A DNA stretch of 64,000 nt, taken from Nemania diffusa. Lineage: Eukaryota > Ascomycota > Sordariomycetes > Xylariales > Xylariaceae. A program made the translations under genes and the position numbers. Shown one piece after another: positions 12,155 to 23,230 of the stretch (its first letter is position 1; each line of letters starts with the position of its first letter). Under the pieces are notes generated by a model, which saw only the letters and a list, made by a program, of their open reading frames with translations, had not been told where the DNA came from and did no database searches. The stretch covers positions 389,501-453,500 of the forward strand of contig JBBPUQ010000010.1 of NCBI GenBank assembly GCA_038501195.1, written 5' to 3'.

Positions 12155-13640
12155 TTATGTAGGCGGCTCAGCAGTCTCGGGCTTTCGCGCTACCCAATGA
12201 CTAGCATGGTACACGGTCTGCAACATGCTCTGCGTGTCCTGCACGTACGGGGCCGTAAGCCCTGATTGTCTAGTCTCGACAACGAACCCAGTCTTCTCCA
12301 CGAGCGCGATGACCTCATCATCCGTCAACTCGAAACTTCCGGGGTCCGCAATGCCTAGCGACGCATCCTCGTCGTGGTCGCCGTCGCCATCGTAGCCATG
12401 GTGCCCAGGAACGTGGTTCTCCCAGTGCCAGAGCAGTGGCCCGACATTAATCAGCACGCCGCCGGGCCGCAGACAATGCCAGATGACTTCTAGGTACCGG
12501 ATCAGGTTTGGCGCCGTGTCGAGGAAGAAGACAGTTGCCACCGCGTCATATGCGTCCACATGCGCATCGTCACCATACAGACATAGGAAGTCCGCCGCGC
12601 ACATCTGCATCGTCCCGATTTTGCCCCCTGCCGCAGTCGTTTCGGCAAGTGCCTGCTGCGGCTGTACGTCCGGGATGCTGTATGCGGTGAACTGGTTCGC
12701 CCGGCTCTTGTGGTTTGAGAACGAGTGGATCCATGGGTAAATGGTGTGCCGGCCGGCACGATCGCAAGAATTCAGGATGTAGGACGACGCGAGGAGCTGA
12801 TGGTATGATATCTCGTTGCCCTCCGTGTCATAGCCTAGGCGGCAGAGGTCGAAGACAAGACGACCAAGGCCGGCGCCAGGAACCAGCACCTGGAGTGACG
12901 AAGTCACTGGCGCTTGTATATATGTCTGAGTCTGTGTTGTCGTATCTGCTTGACTAGCTGAGGCTAGTTTCCGCGCCTTCTCAGCTTCCAACGCCCGAAA
13001 CACCGGACCGTAGCATGCTTCCCGCTCTACGCGGCCCTCGGAAGACCAGTCTCGGTAGAACTGCCGTATCGTGCTCCGGGCTTTATCTAGATCATTATGT
13101 TTCGCAATTCCCGACCAGTCCTCCGGCATGACCGCTTCCTTGTCCGCCTCCACCATCCCAAACGAGCGCAGGCCCATCTTCACGATGGTGCGTGCTAGAT
13201 CTGCATTACTCTCAATAGCGGTATCTACCCGGTTCAAGGTGTCTAGATAGTTGAACGGCGGCGCGGCTAGCATCTGCCAATGCGCCTGTGGAAGTGCGTA
13301 GAATGCCTGGCGGCGGAAATGTGTGCAGTTCATATGAGCATTCTTGGCATACTGGCTGCGATATTGTTAGTGTACCTAATCGTTGGTGTGCATATATGGC
13401 TTGGTAGATGGTTTGCAGTGGCGATGAAAACAGAGAGCTGAAACAGTAAGCATAACTCATTGATGAGATGCATCGTGACGACGAGAGGATGTGATGTGCA
13501 CAGGTACAGAGACCTGGTAAGCGAAGAGCTTGAGTACTCTGAAATCTAACTCACTTGAAAGAATCCAAGGCGCAGTAGATCACACGGATCTCCTCGGGGT
13601 CTTCTATGGCTTCTTCAACGCCATTCCACTCTTGAGCCAT
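12155..13640 (-). CDS. CARNMT1: Carnosine N-methyltransferase-like (N2227 domain)
   Basis: Exons 13640-13555 and 13355-12155 give about 428 residues. The family transfers a methyl group from S-adenosylmethionine to carnosine (anserine synthesis) in animals; the yeast homologue is YNL092W and the fungal substrate is uncertain. The N-terminus (EDPEEIRVIYCALDSF, then QYAKNAHMNCTHFRRQAFY) and LPQAHWQML are typical. The SAM site VLVPGAGLGRLVFDL and GNEISYHQLLAS follow, then TVFFLDTAPNLIRYLEVIW, GGVLINVGPLLWHWE and a C-terminal ADPGSFELTDDEV segment. The 199-nt intron (GTGAGT..CGCAG) is long for this genome, but the junction S-F-N-Q-Y-A-K-N keeps the family motif intact. Convergent with the SDR gene. 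Confidence 0.93.
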
Positions 13641-14600
13641 CTTTTTATCTCAATACAGGGACGGTTTTGTGAGAATTAAGTGACCTATATATTACCCTAC
13701 TGTAGGTAGGTCGGAGTCCTTTTTATAAAATGAAATAGAAATGTAGAAGCTTAATAGAGTTCGAGATGCTCTCTAAAGACCTCAGAGTGCTAGATAATGA
13801 TAATAGCAGTTCTGGGTTCTTTTGGGCAGTGAATGGTAGAAGTAGGTACCTACCTACTTAACTACCTAGGTACATAAGAGGTATCGCTGCCTGTGAATGA
13901 GGGGCAGGTCTACTACCTTGTGTACCTTTGCGAGAGAGAAAAAAATTGATTATTTCCATGATACCTAGTAGAAAAATTAACCTAGGCGGATAGAATTCTC
14001 CCGAGCCATCTCTATCATAGTCTTATAATCTAGAATTCTTTGCGATCTTCAATAGAGGAATCACCTGAGTTGTTACCTACCTAAGTACCTCTGTAATATA
14101 ATGGTACAATATTTAGATGAGGGGCTATTGGTCGAGAAAATGGTTGATACAGGTGGTTTGCTTGAGGAGGTACCTAACCTACATACCCACATGAGGTACC
14201 TAGGTCAGGTACCTATCTAACCTACCAGGTCCTACCTATTAAGGTATGTACCTACATGTACCTAAATAACTTTGAAGTTCATGTTGTTAAGCTTGGGCCA
14301 CACCTTGTTTCCACCCTTTGCAACATCACGTCACCCATGAGTTTATCTACATTCCTGAAAACTTCTACACATTTTCTCTTTTAGATAGGATCGTGAGAAG
14401 GGACCAAGAATATACAGGACCTACTTGAATTTATGTGCCTCGAGTACAGCCAGGGCTGAAGCTCAAAACCTCAGCACTGAAAACTGCGCCAAGGTGCACT
14501 TCAAAACTAACGTCTACTCTGACATTAATGCTAGAGTAAATCAGTTGATCGGCATCTAAGCCAGGCTCCTGGGAGATATTTCATCTATTATTAGCTGAAG
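13641..14600. repeat. AT-rich intergenic region with AGGTACCT palindromes
   Basis: Between the divergent methyltransferase and PAC4 genes. Dense AGGTACCT/TACCTAGGTA palindromic units occur at 13840-13875 and especially 14070-14270 (for example GAGGTACCTAGGTCAGGTACC). No gene seen. Confidence 0.6.
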
Positions 14601-15118
14601 ATGGAGACCACAGCACCTGAAGCGATCCAAGTGTCTTTCCCCTTACCTCGGGGTATGGATACCAAGATCCACATGCGCTTAACGATTCAGTCTAAAGCGA
14701 TTCTCTTGTTCATCACTACGGTGGCTGCTGAGGACTTGGACAAGCCAGCTCCCATGGGGTCGTTTGTCTATGCTCTTCCTGATGTTTGTCCTCCCCGATA
14801 TGACTCCTACAGCCGAACGCTTACATTCAGTCATAGAAATACAATCCAAACCAGCCTCTATCAACAACTATCTACTCAGCAGAAGCAACTCTCGAGTTTA
14901 CAGTACGCCTCGCTAAGATATTAGCTAAGAAGACAGATATGCCGGTTTACGTAGGGAATTCGATTAGCTTTGCTAGCACAGGACTAGGCGGTAACATGGA
15001 AGAAGAGATGGAGGCCTTTAAAAAAGTTGTGGCAGCTGCACTTGACAAGCTCCATCCCGTCATTCATGCTTTGGAAGGTCTACCTAACGCTAATGGAGTT
15101 AAAGTTAATAATAAATAA
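14601..15118 (+). CDS. PAC4: Proteasome assembly chaperone 4 (PAC4/Poc4-like)
   Basis: Exons 14601-14783 and 14837-15118 encode about 154 residues. PAC4-type proteins pair with PAC3 and help assemble the 20S proteasome alpha ring. Exon 1 holds KIHMRLTIQSKAILLFITT and MGSFVYALPD; the 53-nt intron has a GTTTGT donor and CATAG acceptor. Exon 2 continues in phase 0 with KYNPNQPLSTTIYSAEATLE, FTVRLAKILAKKT, PVYVGNSISFASTGLGG and EEEMEAFKKVV, which matches the conserved C-terminal half of fungal PAC4 proteins. The alpha/beta character and length fit the family. Exon 2 has no ATG near its start, so simple ORF scans miss it. The family assignment is from memory of motif order. Confidence 0.85.
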
Positions 15119-15940
15119 GCAAGTATTGTCAACTCCATGTGTTGGTTGAGCGATTGAAGTACCCAACTGTCACCATTCAGCAAGTCAATCACTCGATAGG
15201 TTTCCTCTGCTATACATACGTTCAGGGTCCTCCCACGCAGTCTTGCAAAATAATATGATTCTCGGCCATTCTGCATTCCTGAGAAAATTTATTGTCGAGG
15301 AAAACGTACTAAGAAAGCTTGAATGGCTTTGTTGTGCGCAGCGTTGTATAATTCGAAAGATGTACAGGACTACCAACCACAACAATTGTTGCAATCAATC
15401 AAGCTCGGCCATTATAATAGAGACGAATACCCTGGGGCGTTTAGGTGAGGAACCTATAGACTTGCTAGCCTTCAGCAAAGCCCGTAGATTGAACGGGATA
15501 TCCCAAGCGTAGAAATAAGCTTCTAAATTGCGTAACTTATAGTTCTAGCGAATATTGCGCAGCGGCTAATATTTCCTTCTTCCTATCGCCTTGGCCACCG
15601 TGGCACTTCAACTACTGGGGAGCGCCTACTCGTACTGTTAGATACAGGAAGGCATGCCCAGCTCGACCAGAGATCTATATATGGATGCACGCCAAGCTAT
15701 GCCTCCCTTCCATCATGTTTCTGTTTCCTTATTCATATACACAAGTTATCCTTACATGCTACTCAATACTGATTCACAAGTCTCTCGCCGGCCATCCTAG
15801 CAACTAGTCAGTAGTCTTTTGGGAGATTGAGATGACCGAACACACATTTATCAACCTTGAGCTTTATAATATCACCACCCGGTCAAGGCGACGTGACTAG
15901 ATTGTGATAACAGTACCATCCCAGTATTTACTCTATCGCC
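15119..15940. other. Intergenic region after PAC4
   Basis: About 820 bases. Short open frames on both strands (for example 15243-15512 on +) have no recognisable family, and nothing supports a gene. Confidence 0.5.
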
Positions 15941-16503
15941 ATGAGACGCAGGGGTCTCAGAGACCTCGAAAGGTATAATAATATTCAATAGAACCACGAG
16001 ATTTTGGCTGCTGACTTTTCTCTCATTTGTATAGGCAAGTGGTCGAACAGCCACTTCCTGACAACGAGACACCATGGAGATTGAACAGTTCAATTTGGCG
16101 CAAAAGATTCCAAGTTTTCACCATCACCCTAGCACTCATCATCGTCTTAATCCGGATTGCTACCCGAGGTGTACCCTCATCCGGCTCCCTGCTCCCGTAC
16201 ATCCTCCTCCTCTTCTCTTTCATCGTCTTCGTCAACTATATGATCAGTGTCGATGCAGATACGTATCGTGCCTTAGGGGCTGGCGGCATATTCAAACTCC
16301 CACTCGACCAGGAATCTCGGATGCCAACATCCCCGCGCCGGACGTTTACCACAAGAGGCGAGATTTCTAGAGATTCGTTCCCAACCACCACCCATTTACC
16401 CGCTAGCCACAGCCATCCCGCCGATGATCTTGGCTTTGACAGGGAGCTCTTTTCTCGCCTCGAGAGGCTTGCGACGGAAGAAACCGATGCGGAATACGTC
16501 TGA
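15941..16503 (+). CDS. Small two-transmembrane protein, unknown function
   Basis: Exons 15941-15972 and 16035-16503, with a 62-nt intron (GTATAA..TATAG) splitting an Arg codon, give about 166 residues. Exon 1 encodes MRRRGLRDLE and is needed because the main open frame has no early ATG. A short basic N-terminus and RQVVEQPLPDNETPW precede two hydrophobic segments at about 38-54 and 62-81, joined by a short GVPSSGS hinge. A cytosolic-looking Ser/Thr/His-rich region and an acidic C-terminal helix (DRELFSRLERLATEE) follow. The layout suggests a small endomembrane hairpin protein. I do not recognise the family. Confidence 0.7.
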
Positions 16504-17733
16504 GTTTAGGAATTAGGGTTAAAGTTGTGAGGTGGCAGAAGTAGCATTTGAGAATTCTTGCAAGTACGGTCTGGAATATGGAAAATATGGTATTTGATAT
16601 TATACTAGCGCTTTTCAGTTCTTAGGGTCTAGTACGACCTTAGCATGCTAGATAAGCATCTTCAACACGAGCGGTTATTCATTAGCGGCAATTGAGGACA
16701 TCAGAACTATGAGTTTTTAGTCATGAGTAACTACTACTGATTTTGTGAATGTCGTCTTAGTATTCAATCCTCCACACCCAAGTACTCTGATGGGGTATGA
16801 AATTGCCTCGGTGCTGCGTAAACCCATTGGGGTTTGAGGTAGATCAGGATTTCGAAGCCGTTATATATGTTCTACCGTTATTTTACTATTTGAATAGTAT
16901 GACCGATATCCTAGTAGTTGTCATAATTAAACATGGTGCGCTTTAGCCGTCGACACTGAGAGAAACTACGCCATATTAGTTGGCAGAGTTAGTCATGCCT
17001 TGACAACATTGATAATTTAGTTTACTAGGGCTCACCTCAACATCTACTCTGCTAATTCGGCTTCCTGGGGAATTATCTTCTCTTGTTTGGTATCTTGTCC
17101 TGGCAAAGGTCTGCTTTAGGGGAGATTGTTCTTAGTATTTAGCCATAAGACTGGCGAGGAGTCATCATTGTATTATTTTATATACTGAATGACTAGCTAT
17201 GTGTCGACAAGACTTATCTAGATGGCGTCGAGATAGTGTTTACCAGTAGGCTCAGGCCTACACTACCCACATTGCGTTGACCAAGAATAGATACTTGATC
17301 ATGACAAGTGACTAGCGATGGTAAAGTAACAAAGTAACTGGATCGTATCGGCCCGATGATGGCGGCGGCTTCTTGAACAATTTTATGCGTGATCTTGGAT
17401 ATGTTGCGGGAAAACGACGCCGTGAATTAGCGGTGAATGGTACACATATTAAGAGCCAGTACGCGATAGGATACTAATATACCTAACTAGCAAGGCAAAA
17501 AGGGTGCTGCTTAGCGATCTCGGGCGGGCTGCTGGTAGGAAGAACTCTTCTTTTTGTAGGTGGTTGGAGTTGTCTATTCACTTTCTCTTTAGGATCGTAA
17601 CTTTGCAATCATGATAACTCTGCAGTCCTCCAAGCGATCGGATCTGAAGGCAAGGTTCACCATGCGCCCATGATAGGCCTATAAATACACCAGCCTGTCG
17701 GAACGGAACACTCTCTCGGTCCCTATGTGAGCC
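16504..17733. other. Intergenic region, no gene seen
   Basis: About 1.2 kb, AT-rich, between the two-TM gene and the 3' end of the minus-strand orphan gene. I see no coding frame, tRNA or terminal repeats. Confidence 0.5.
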
Positions 17734-19037
17734 TTACTGCGGCTGATCATTTTTATTTTCTCTTTTATAATCTGCCAAATACCCCTGTAATCTCCATAGT
17801 TTAAGTTGAAGATCGGTTGTGCGGCGACCGGTGAGCATAAACAATGATGCGTCACCGAACATCGCTGGTTTTTGTCTAATTCTTGCCGCGTTCTGGGCCC
17901 CCAGGAGCATGGGAATATTGTGCAGTGCCATACTATTGGTGCCACTGTCAGTATTGGTATTGTAGATAGAAAACGGACCTGGCTGAGCATCGGGATTTGC
18001 GACTTCGTTAAGTATAGGAGCATCCTCAAACCATAACACTGAGCCGTTAGGCTTGTGTTTCACATCGTCCCAACTGTGACACCCCACAATATAGGACCGG
18101 TTTTCTTCAGTGCAAAGTCCGGAGATGTAAAAGAGGTCTTTGATAATTTCTTGACGCATGCGATGTAGGATAAGGGAATCCATATCCTCGCGCCACACGG
18201 CCGTACCGCTAAGCTTTGCGTAGCGGGAACTAGAGCCACCAAATAGTCGCCTGGGTTGGTGTTCGTAGCCTGATCTCTTGGTTGCAAAGGCGGAGATGAG
18301 ATCCTGCCTTGCAAGGACGTATGCCCTAGGGCCATACGGCCTTACATCTTTTGATTTAATAGCGCCAGGAGGTTTCACGCTGGGTCCTTCCCCCTGAGCG
18401 CCTGATCTCTCTCCATCTGCCCCAACGTGCACTTGCTCATCGCGGAATTCTTCATCTCCGGAGTCATTTACTGGCCGGGATTCAGTAGCGGGCTGTTCCC
18501 ATGCTAAACTGCGGGCCACCCACCATGGCTGATGAGTTGTAGGGTGGGCGATGAGGTTGAAATCCTGCAGGAAAAATGCAGGAAGCCGTTTCTGAGACGC
18601 GGTACATTGGCGTACCGGCGTAGAAAGGGCCTTAGCTGCCATATCATGTTAACGATCCGAGGGTCACGAATGGTTACTTAGGAGGCGAGGTCTAGATTGT
18701 ACTTACCAAAAGGATTCTTGCGGAATTGGCGCTCTACTGAGTTTTGGGCTTTGCTTGCTTTTGGCTTGGCGGTCTTATGGCGCATAGTAGCTTCCCAATA
18801 GGAAGGGTCCATAATGGGCGACAAGGGAAGATGGCCGACGGCGGTGGCTATTGTCTTGTTGTCTTGGTCGACGCTCGGGTGTGGAAGGGTCGCAGCGCTT
18901 TCGGGTACTATGGGAGAGGCATCGTTACGACGCCTCTCGACTGTAGCGCGGGAATTAATCTGCCTCCACTGGACGAACCAGAGTCTCCGCTGGCCAATGC
19001 TGGCACAGCTCCATGGCAGCGTTGCGCATACTTTCAT
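17734..19037 (-). CDS. Conserved-looking, probably mitochondrial protein of unknown function
   Basis: Exons 19037-18707 and 18635-17734 (71-nt intron GTAAGT..GGCAG) give about 410 residues, joined NPF-A-KALSTPVRQC. The first ~40 residues are rich in Arg, Ser and Trp and poor in acid, consistent with a mitochondrial presequence. The following order, DPSYWEATMRHKTAKPKASKAQ, FFLQDFNLIAHPTTHQPWWV, YVLARQDLISAF and DMDSLILHRMRQEIIKDLFY, has the look of a conserved ascomycete mitochondrial protein rather than chance. An acidic linker separates the N-terminal and C-terminal halves. I cannot name the family; a mitochondrial ribosome or assembly role would be a guess. It is divergent from the HET gene, with a MITE between them. 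Confidence 0.75.
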
Positions 19038-19166
19038 AACAACATTTATTCACGGTGATGTTTCGTTCTAGGTTCTAGACTTAGTACATAGATAGATACT
19101 TCTTAGGTCTTAGCAATTTTTGTGTTGCCTACAAATCAAGTTTAGCGCCCTATACCTAGGTATGTA

Positions 19167-19602
19167 TACGGTGGCCCACAGCTGTTACTGGGTCATAACC
19201 TATGCACTTAACACCTTAAACCTATTTCCGCCCCATTATATTGACCCAATCTAGTTTAGTCTAAGTCGATTAATCCGAACAAAGTTTAGTGCATATCCCG
19301 ATCTAGCTTAGATCATGTAGTAAAGCAGTATTTTTATAGCTGCACAGTTATGCTTTAGTACATATTATATATAGAACCTAAGTTATGCTTATATTAAAAT
19401 AGAACCTATTATAGCATCGATTTCTGAAAAAATAGCTTTGTTAAATCCGCAATTGAAAGCTTTTTTTGGTTCTAATTTTTTCAATTTTTTAAGCATTGGT
19501 ATCGCTGAATAACTTGCGTTAAAAGCTGGAAAGTTGATCAGATCAAGGAATATAGTGTTAAGTGTATAGGTTTTGGCCCAGTAAGGGCTGTGGGCCACCG
19601 TA
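19167..19602. mobile_element. MITE-like element with ~50-bp terminal inverted repeats and TA target site
   Basis: The left end (19167-19218, starting TACGGTGGCCCACAGC) and right end (19554-19602, ending GCTGTGGGCCACCGTA) are inverted copies over about 50 bp with only a handful of mismatches. TA dinucleotides flank both ends (19165-19166 and 19603-19604), as left by Tc1/mariner/pogo-type transposases. The ~335-bp interior is AT-rich. It contains a minus-strand open frame that gives no transposase motif, so the element is non-autonomous. It lies between divergent genes. Confidence 0.8.
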
Positions 19603-19763
19603 TATGTAGGTATGCTGTACAGGCGGCACGTGCTTAAGCCACAATGGTCTAGCCACACTAGATAGCAATTGCTGACAATTTGATTATTTATACCCCTTTA
19701 TGGATGCAGAAAACTCCAGCTAAACAGGAAAAACAATTGTATTTAGATACAAGTAGCCGTGCA

Positions 19764-21762
19764 ATGCGATTACTAAATTCTCGGACTCTCCGAATAGAGG
19801 AATTTACTTCTGCAAAAATCCCGGCTTATGCTAGTGCGTATTTCCCGCTGTTCTTGTGTGTGAGAGGAATGCATTATTAAGCTTCATGCGTTGCGGGCTC
19901 ATTATACCTCGGTGTTATGTGCAAAAGCAAAAACCACTGACTGTAGCTGCTTCAGTTTTATCCCACACGTGGGGCGACTGTGAGGCCTCCCTCACAGATT
20001 GGAGCTCGCGATTTACGAGAGTAAAGAGATATAAACGGGCGGGATTTGCCAAGATTTTGTCGGCCTGCAAGCGTGCACGTCAGGATGGCTTCTCGTACGT
20101 ATGGGTTGATACCGTCTGTATTGATAAGTCTAGCTCGGCCGAGTTGTCCGAAGCCATTAACTCCATGTTCAACTGGTACCAGAATGCAACTGTCTGCTAC
20201 GTTTTTCTTGAAGACGTTCCCAGTCACCTGCCAGATAAGATCGCTGTATTAGATGTATTTCAAAGGAGCAGATGGTTTACACGCGGCTGGACACTTCAGG
20301 AGCTCCTAGCTCCTGACCATGTCTTATTTTTTACAAGCGACTGGGTTGAGCTGGGAACTAAGAAGGGATTGGCAAGTGCTATTTCCCGTGCGACCGGCAT
20401 AGACCAGCTTTGCTTATGCAAAGAGAAGAGATTGCTACACTGTGAGTAAATTCCAATGCTATTCTCCTGTTGTGCATTTAATTTAGAAGGGAGACTCTTA
20501 CTAAAGACTGGATTACGACTTCAAAACACTAATCCTATGTCTCAACAAGATCTTATTCGAGACTGCAGTTGCTGACTATAACTAATATAGACTCTATCGC
20601 TCAGCGCATGTCATGGGCTGCCCATAGATCTACCACCCGAGAAGAAGATATAGCATACAGCCTGCTGGGTATATTTGGTATTAATATGCCATTACTCTAT
20701 GGGGAGGGAAGCAAGGCTTTCCGACGTCTACAAGAGGAAATTATAAAGGCTTCAGATGATCACAGCATCCTGACTTTTGACCCGACACCTTCGCAAGACT
20801 CCCTTCTAGCAGACCACCCCAGACTTTTCCGTAACCTTGGCAACCTTCAGCCGAGGCTTGACTCAAGATTGACGCCTCCATTTCATCTCACTAACGCGGG
20901 ATTATCATTGTCAACACCCCTAATTCGCACCTTGTCTCCATTCTGGGTCTTGGCTGTGCTCAATTGTTTCGAAGAGGACACTAAGACCGGATCGCGGTTA
21001 CTACAGATTTGCCTACCACTTCTAGGGAAAGATAACATTTACATGCGTGCTCGTGAACCAGTTTTTCTTGTTAAGAGGCCCTTCAAAGAGTCCGAGACGG
21101 AACTTCAATACCAGATGCTTAACTTAACGACATCGACAGTAACTAGCTATTTAGTGTCCTACTTCACTCGGGTCTACCCCGCATTTGGAGGGGAGCTTGA
21201 CCATGTTATGAAAGGTTTCCAAGATGACGACGTACACAAGTCGGGCTTTATGCTCACATTCCCACGCGGCATGGCCAACTATCGTGTTGCCGCTGCGTAC
21301 CCGCCGGGCGCCCTGCAGGAGGAAACCAGCCTGTTTTGCCCACCGTCTGGAACAGCTAGTCTGCCGTTTCCTCACGGCCTAGTTATCTTCGAATCTATTC
21401 ATGACGATATAAGCACAAGCACAACGACAAGCTCAGGGCAAACCTTCCCAATCCACAAGCAGATTGGAGTTTATCTAGCGCAAACAGACGACTTTGTGTC
21501 GTCTAAGTGGATGTGCCGTCTTATATCGAATCCAGACGAGAATTTTTACCAAGAGTGCACCAATTCATGGCCTTTCGAAGCGGACCCCTTAAATTGGAAA
21601 CGCTACGATCATTTACAACACTTTATCGTAGCTGCAAAATCGCAGCTAGTATACAGTACGCGGCCGCGGCAGGTGGTTCTTGTTGACATTGTTTTTGACG
21701 TAGAGGTTATATTACAGGACAGTTCATCGCTAGGATATAATCAATACCTCAACAATGTGTAA
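19764..21762 (+). CDS. HET-domain (heterokaryon incompatibility) protein
   Basis: Exons 19764-19833, 19956-20441 and 20591-21762 give about 575 residues. HET proteins trigger or modulate cell death when unlike fungal individuals fuse. Exon 1 supplies the classic start MRLLNSRTLRIEEF..IPAYA; splicing (GTGCGT..TTCAG) then restores ILSHTWGD. Further HET motifs are YVWVDTVCIDKSSSAELSEA, WYQNATVCYVFLEDV and RSRWFTRGWTLQELLAP. The second intron (20442-20590) restores SIAQRMSWAAHRSTTREEDI and AYSLLGIFGINMPLLYGEG. The C-terminal ~330 residues lack recognisable NACHT, WD or ankyrin repeats. The second intron is longer than usual, so an extra small exon there is possible. Such genes are variable between strains. 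Confidence 0.9.
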
Positions 21763-22292
21763 AACAAGTCTGATGAAAAGATGTTGAAAGTTTGGTATAA
21801 ATGGTGTGTGGTCTGCACGAGATAGGTACAAGGCATCACAGACAAGTAGGCCTTGTTACTAACCTTAGGTTATAGTTATTAGTAAGACAAATACCTGTTT
21901 ATATAATATACCTAAATTTTACTCCTAACAATGTTGCACCTACGAGCTTTAAACGTTGTGTGGTACAAGAGGTTGGCGGAAATAAATACTTAAAAAAGAA
22001 TTGGTTCCGGGAGGCTCCCCAAGTGGGTCTCACCTTAGGTAGGTCAGCCTTATTAGGTACTCTGTAGATAAGGCGGCTACATGCTGCTAACCCGCTAAGA
22101 TAGGCGCTTGTATCGTACCTAGCTCCCCTCAGCCCATATGTATCCAGAGGTGTAATCACCTACATCATACCGTCTCAAACTCCCTACCCACTATTCGATT
22201 GATCCAGAGCATTACCAGAAAAATTTACCGAGTCTTCGTGTTTTAGTCTAATTATCTCCATTGACAGACGAGAATCTGCATTATTAACCGCC
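21763..22292. other. Intergenic spacer, HET to ClpP
   Basis: About 530 AT-rich bases with a few TTAGGTAGGTCAG-type units near 22030-22060. The end near 22270 is the ClpP 5' region. No gene seen. Confidence 0.5.
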
Positions 22293-23230
22293 ATGAACTG
22301 TCGACATCCAGTCTGGCTGCTGCTCCGAAACCTACCGGCCAGTCACATCAGATCCTTCTCCCAGGTCCCGAAAAGACAATTTCAATTTCAAGCTCCCCGA
22401 GGCGCCATTCCTCTACCATATATAACTGAAGTTACTGTAAGAACTTCAATTGAATTACGCAGCTTTGGTCATAAGCTGACGATATAGTCTGGTGGTTGGC
22501 GAACATGTTGGTAGCCGATCCAAGAGCCCGGGCTAGACGAAAACTGATTTTCTACGTTTAGACGACATCTTCTCAAAGCTACTGCAAGTACGTTACCCTA
22601 TAACCCACGTAGGGGTTGGTGATGAAGCTAATGAACCGCTAGGAACGTATTGTTTGCCTCAATGGGCCGATCGACGACACCGTGTCTGCCTCCATCGTGG
22701 CGCAGCTACTATGGCTCGAATCTGACAACCCAGAAAAGCCGATTACCATGTATATCCATTCTCCCGGCGGCTCTGTCACGGCAGGACTAGCTATATATGA
22801 CACGATGGCATACATTCGGTCGCCGGTGTCGACGGTGTGCTTAGGCCAAGCGGCATCTATGGGCTCATTACTACTTACTGGCGGCGAAAAAGGAAAACGA
22901 TTTGCCTTGCCACACAGTAGTATTATGATACACCAACCGCTTGGCGGAACCCAAGGCCCAGCTAGTGACATCTTGATCTACGCAAGCCAGATCCAACGCA
23001 CGCGGGAACAAGTAAACGAAATATACAAGAAACATTTTAATAGTGCGATTGGGTATGAAAGGTACACGCTCAAAGAAATTGAGGACATGATGGAACGTGA
23101 CAAATACCTCACCGCCCAAGAAGCTAAGGAGATCGGTATTATAGACGATATTCTCACGCGGAGGGATGATAAAAAGGCGCGAAACGATAGTGTCGCGGAC
23201 AATAACGGAAATGAGGGTTCAAAAGGTTGA
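22293..23230 (+). CDS. clpP: Mitochondrial ATP-dependent Clp protease proteolytic subunit
   Basis: Exons 22293-22436, 22488-22506, 22562-22587 and 22643-23230 give about 258 residues. ClpP forms the tetradecameric serine protease chamber that works with ClpX in the matrix. The first ~35 residues (Arg/Ser/Gln-rich) look like a presequence. The splice path restores [25 protein letters not shown] and [12 protein letters not shown], the usual ClpP order. The catalytic triad is intact by alignment to E. coli ClpP: Ser135 (GQAASMGS), His160 ([10 protein letters not shown]) and Asp216 (ERDKYL). Two internal exons are only 19 and 26 nt. The 19-nt exon is followed by a GTTGGT donor. The tail is short and hydrophilic. 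ClpP is absent from yeast but present in many filamentous fungi. Confidence 0.94.
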
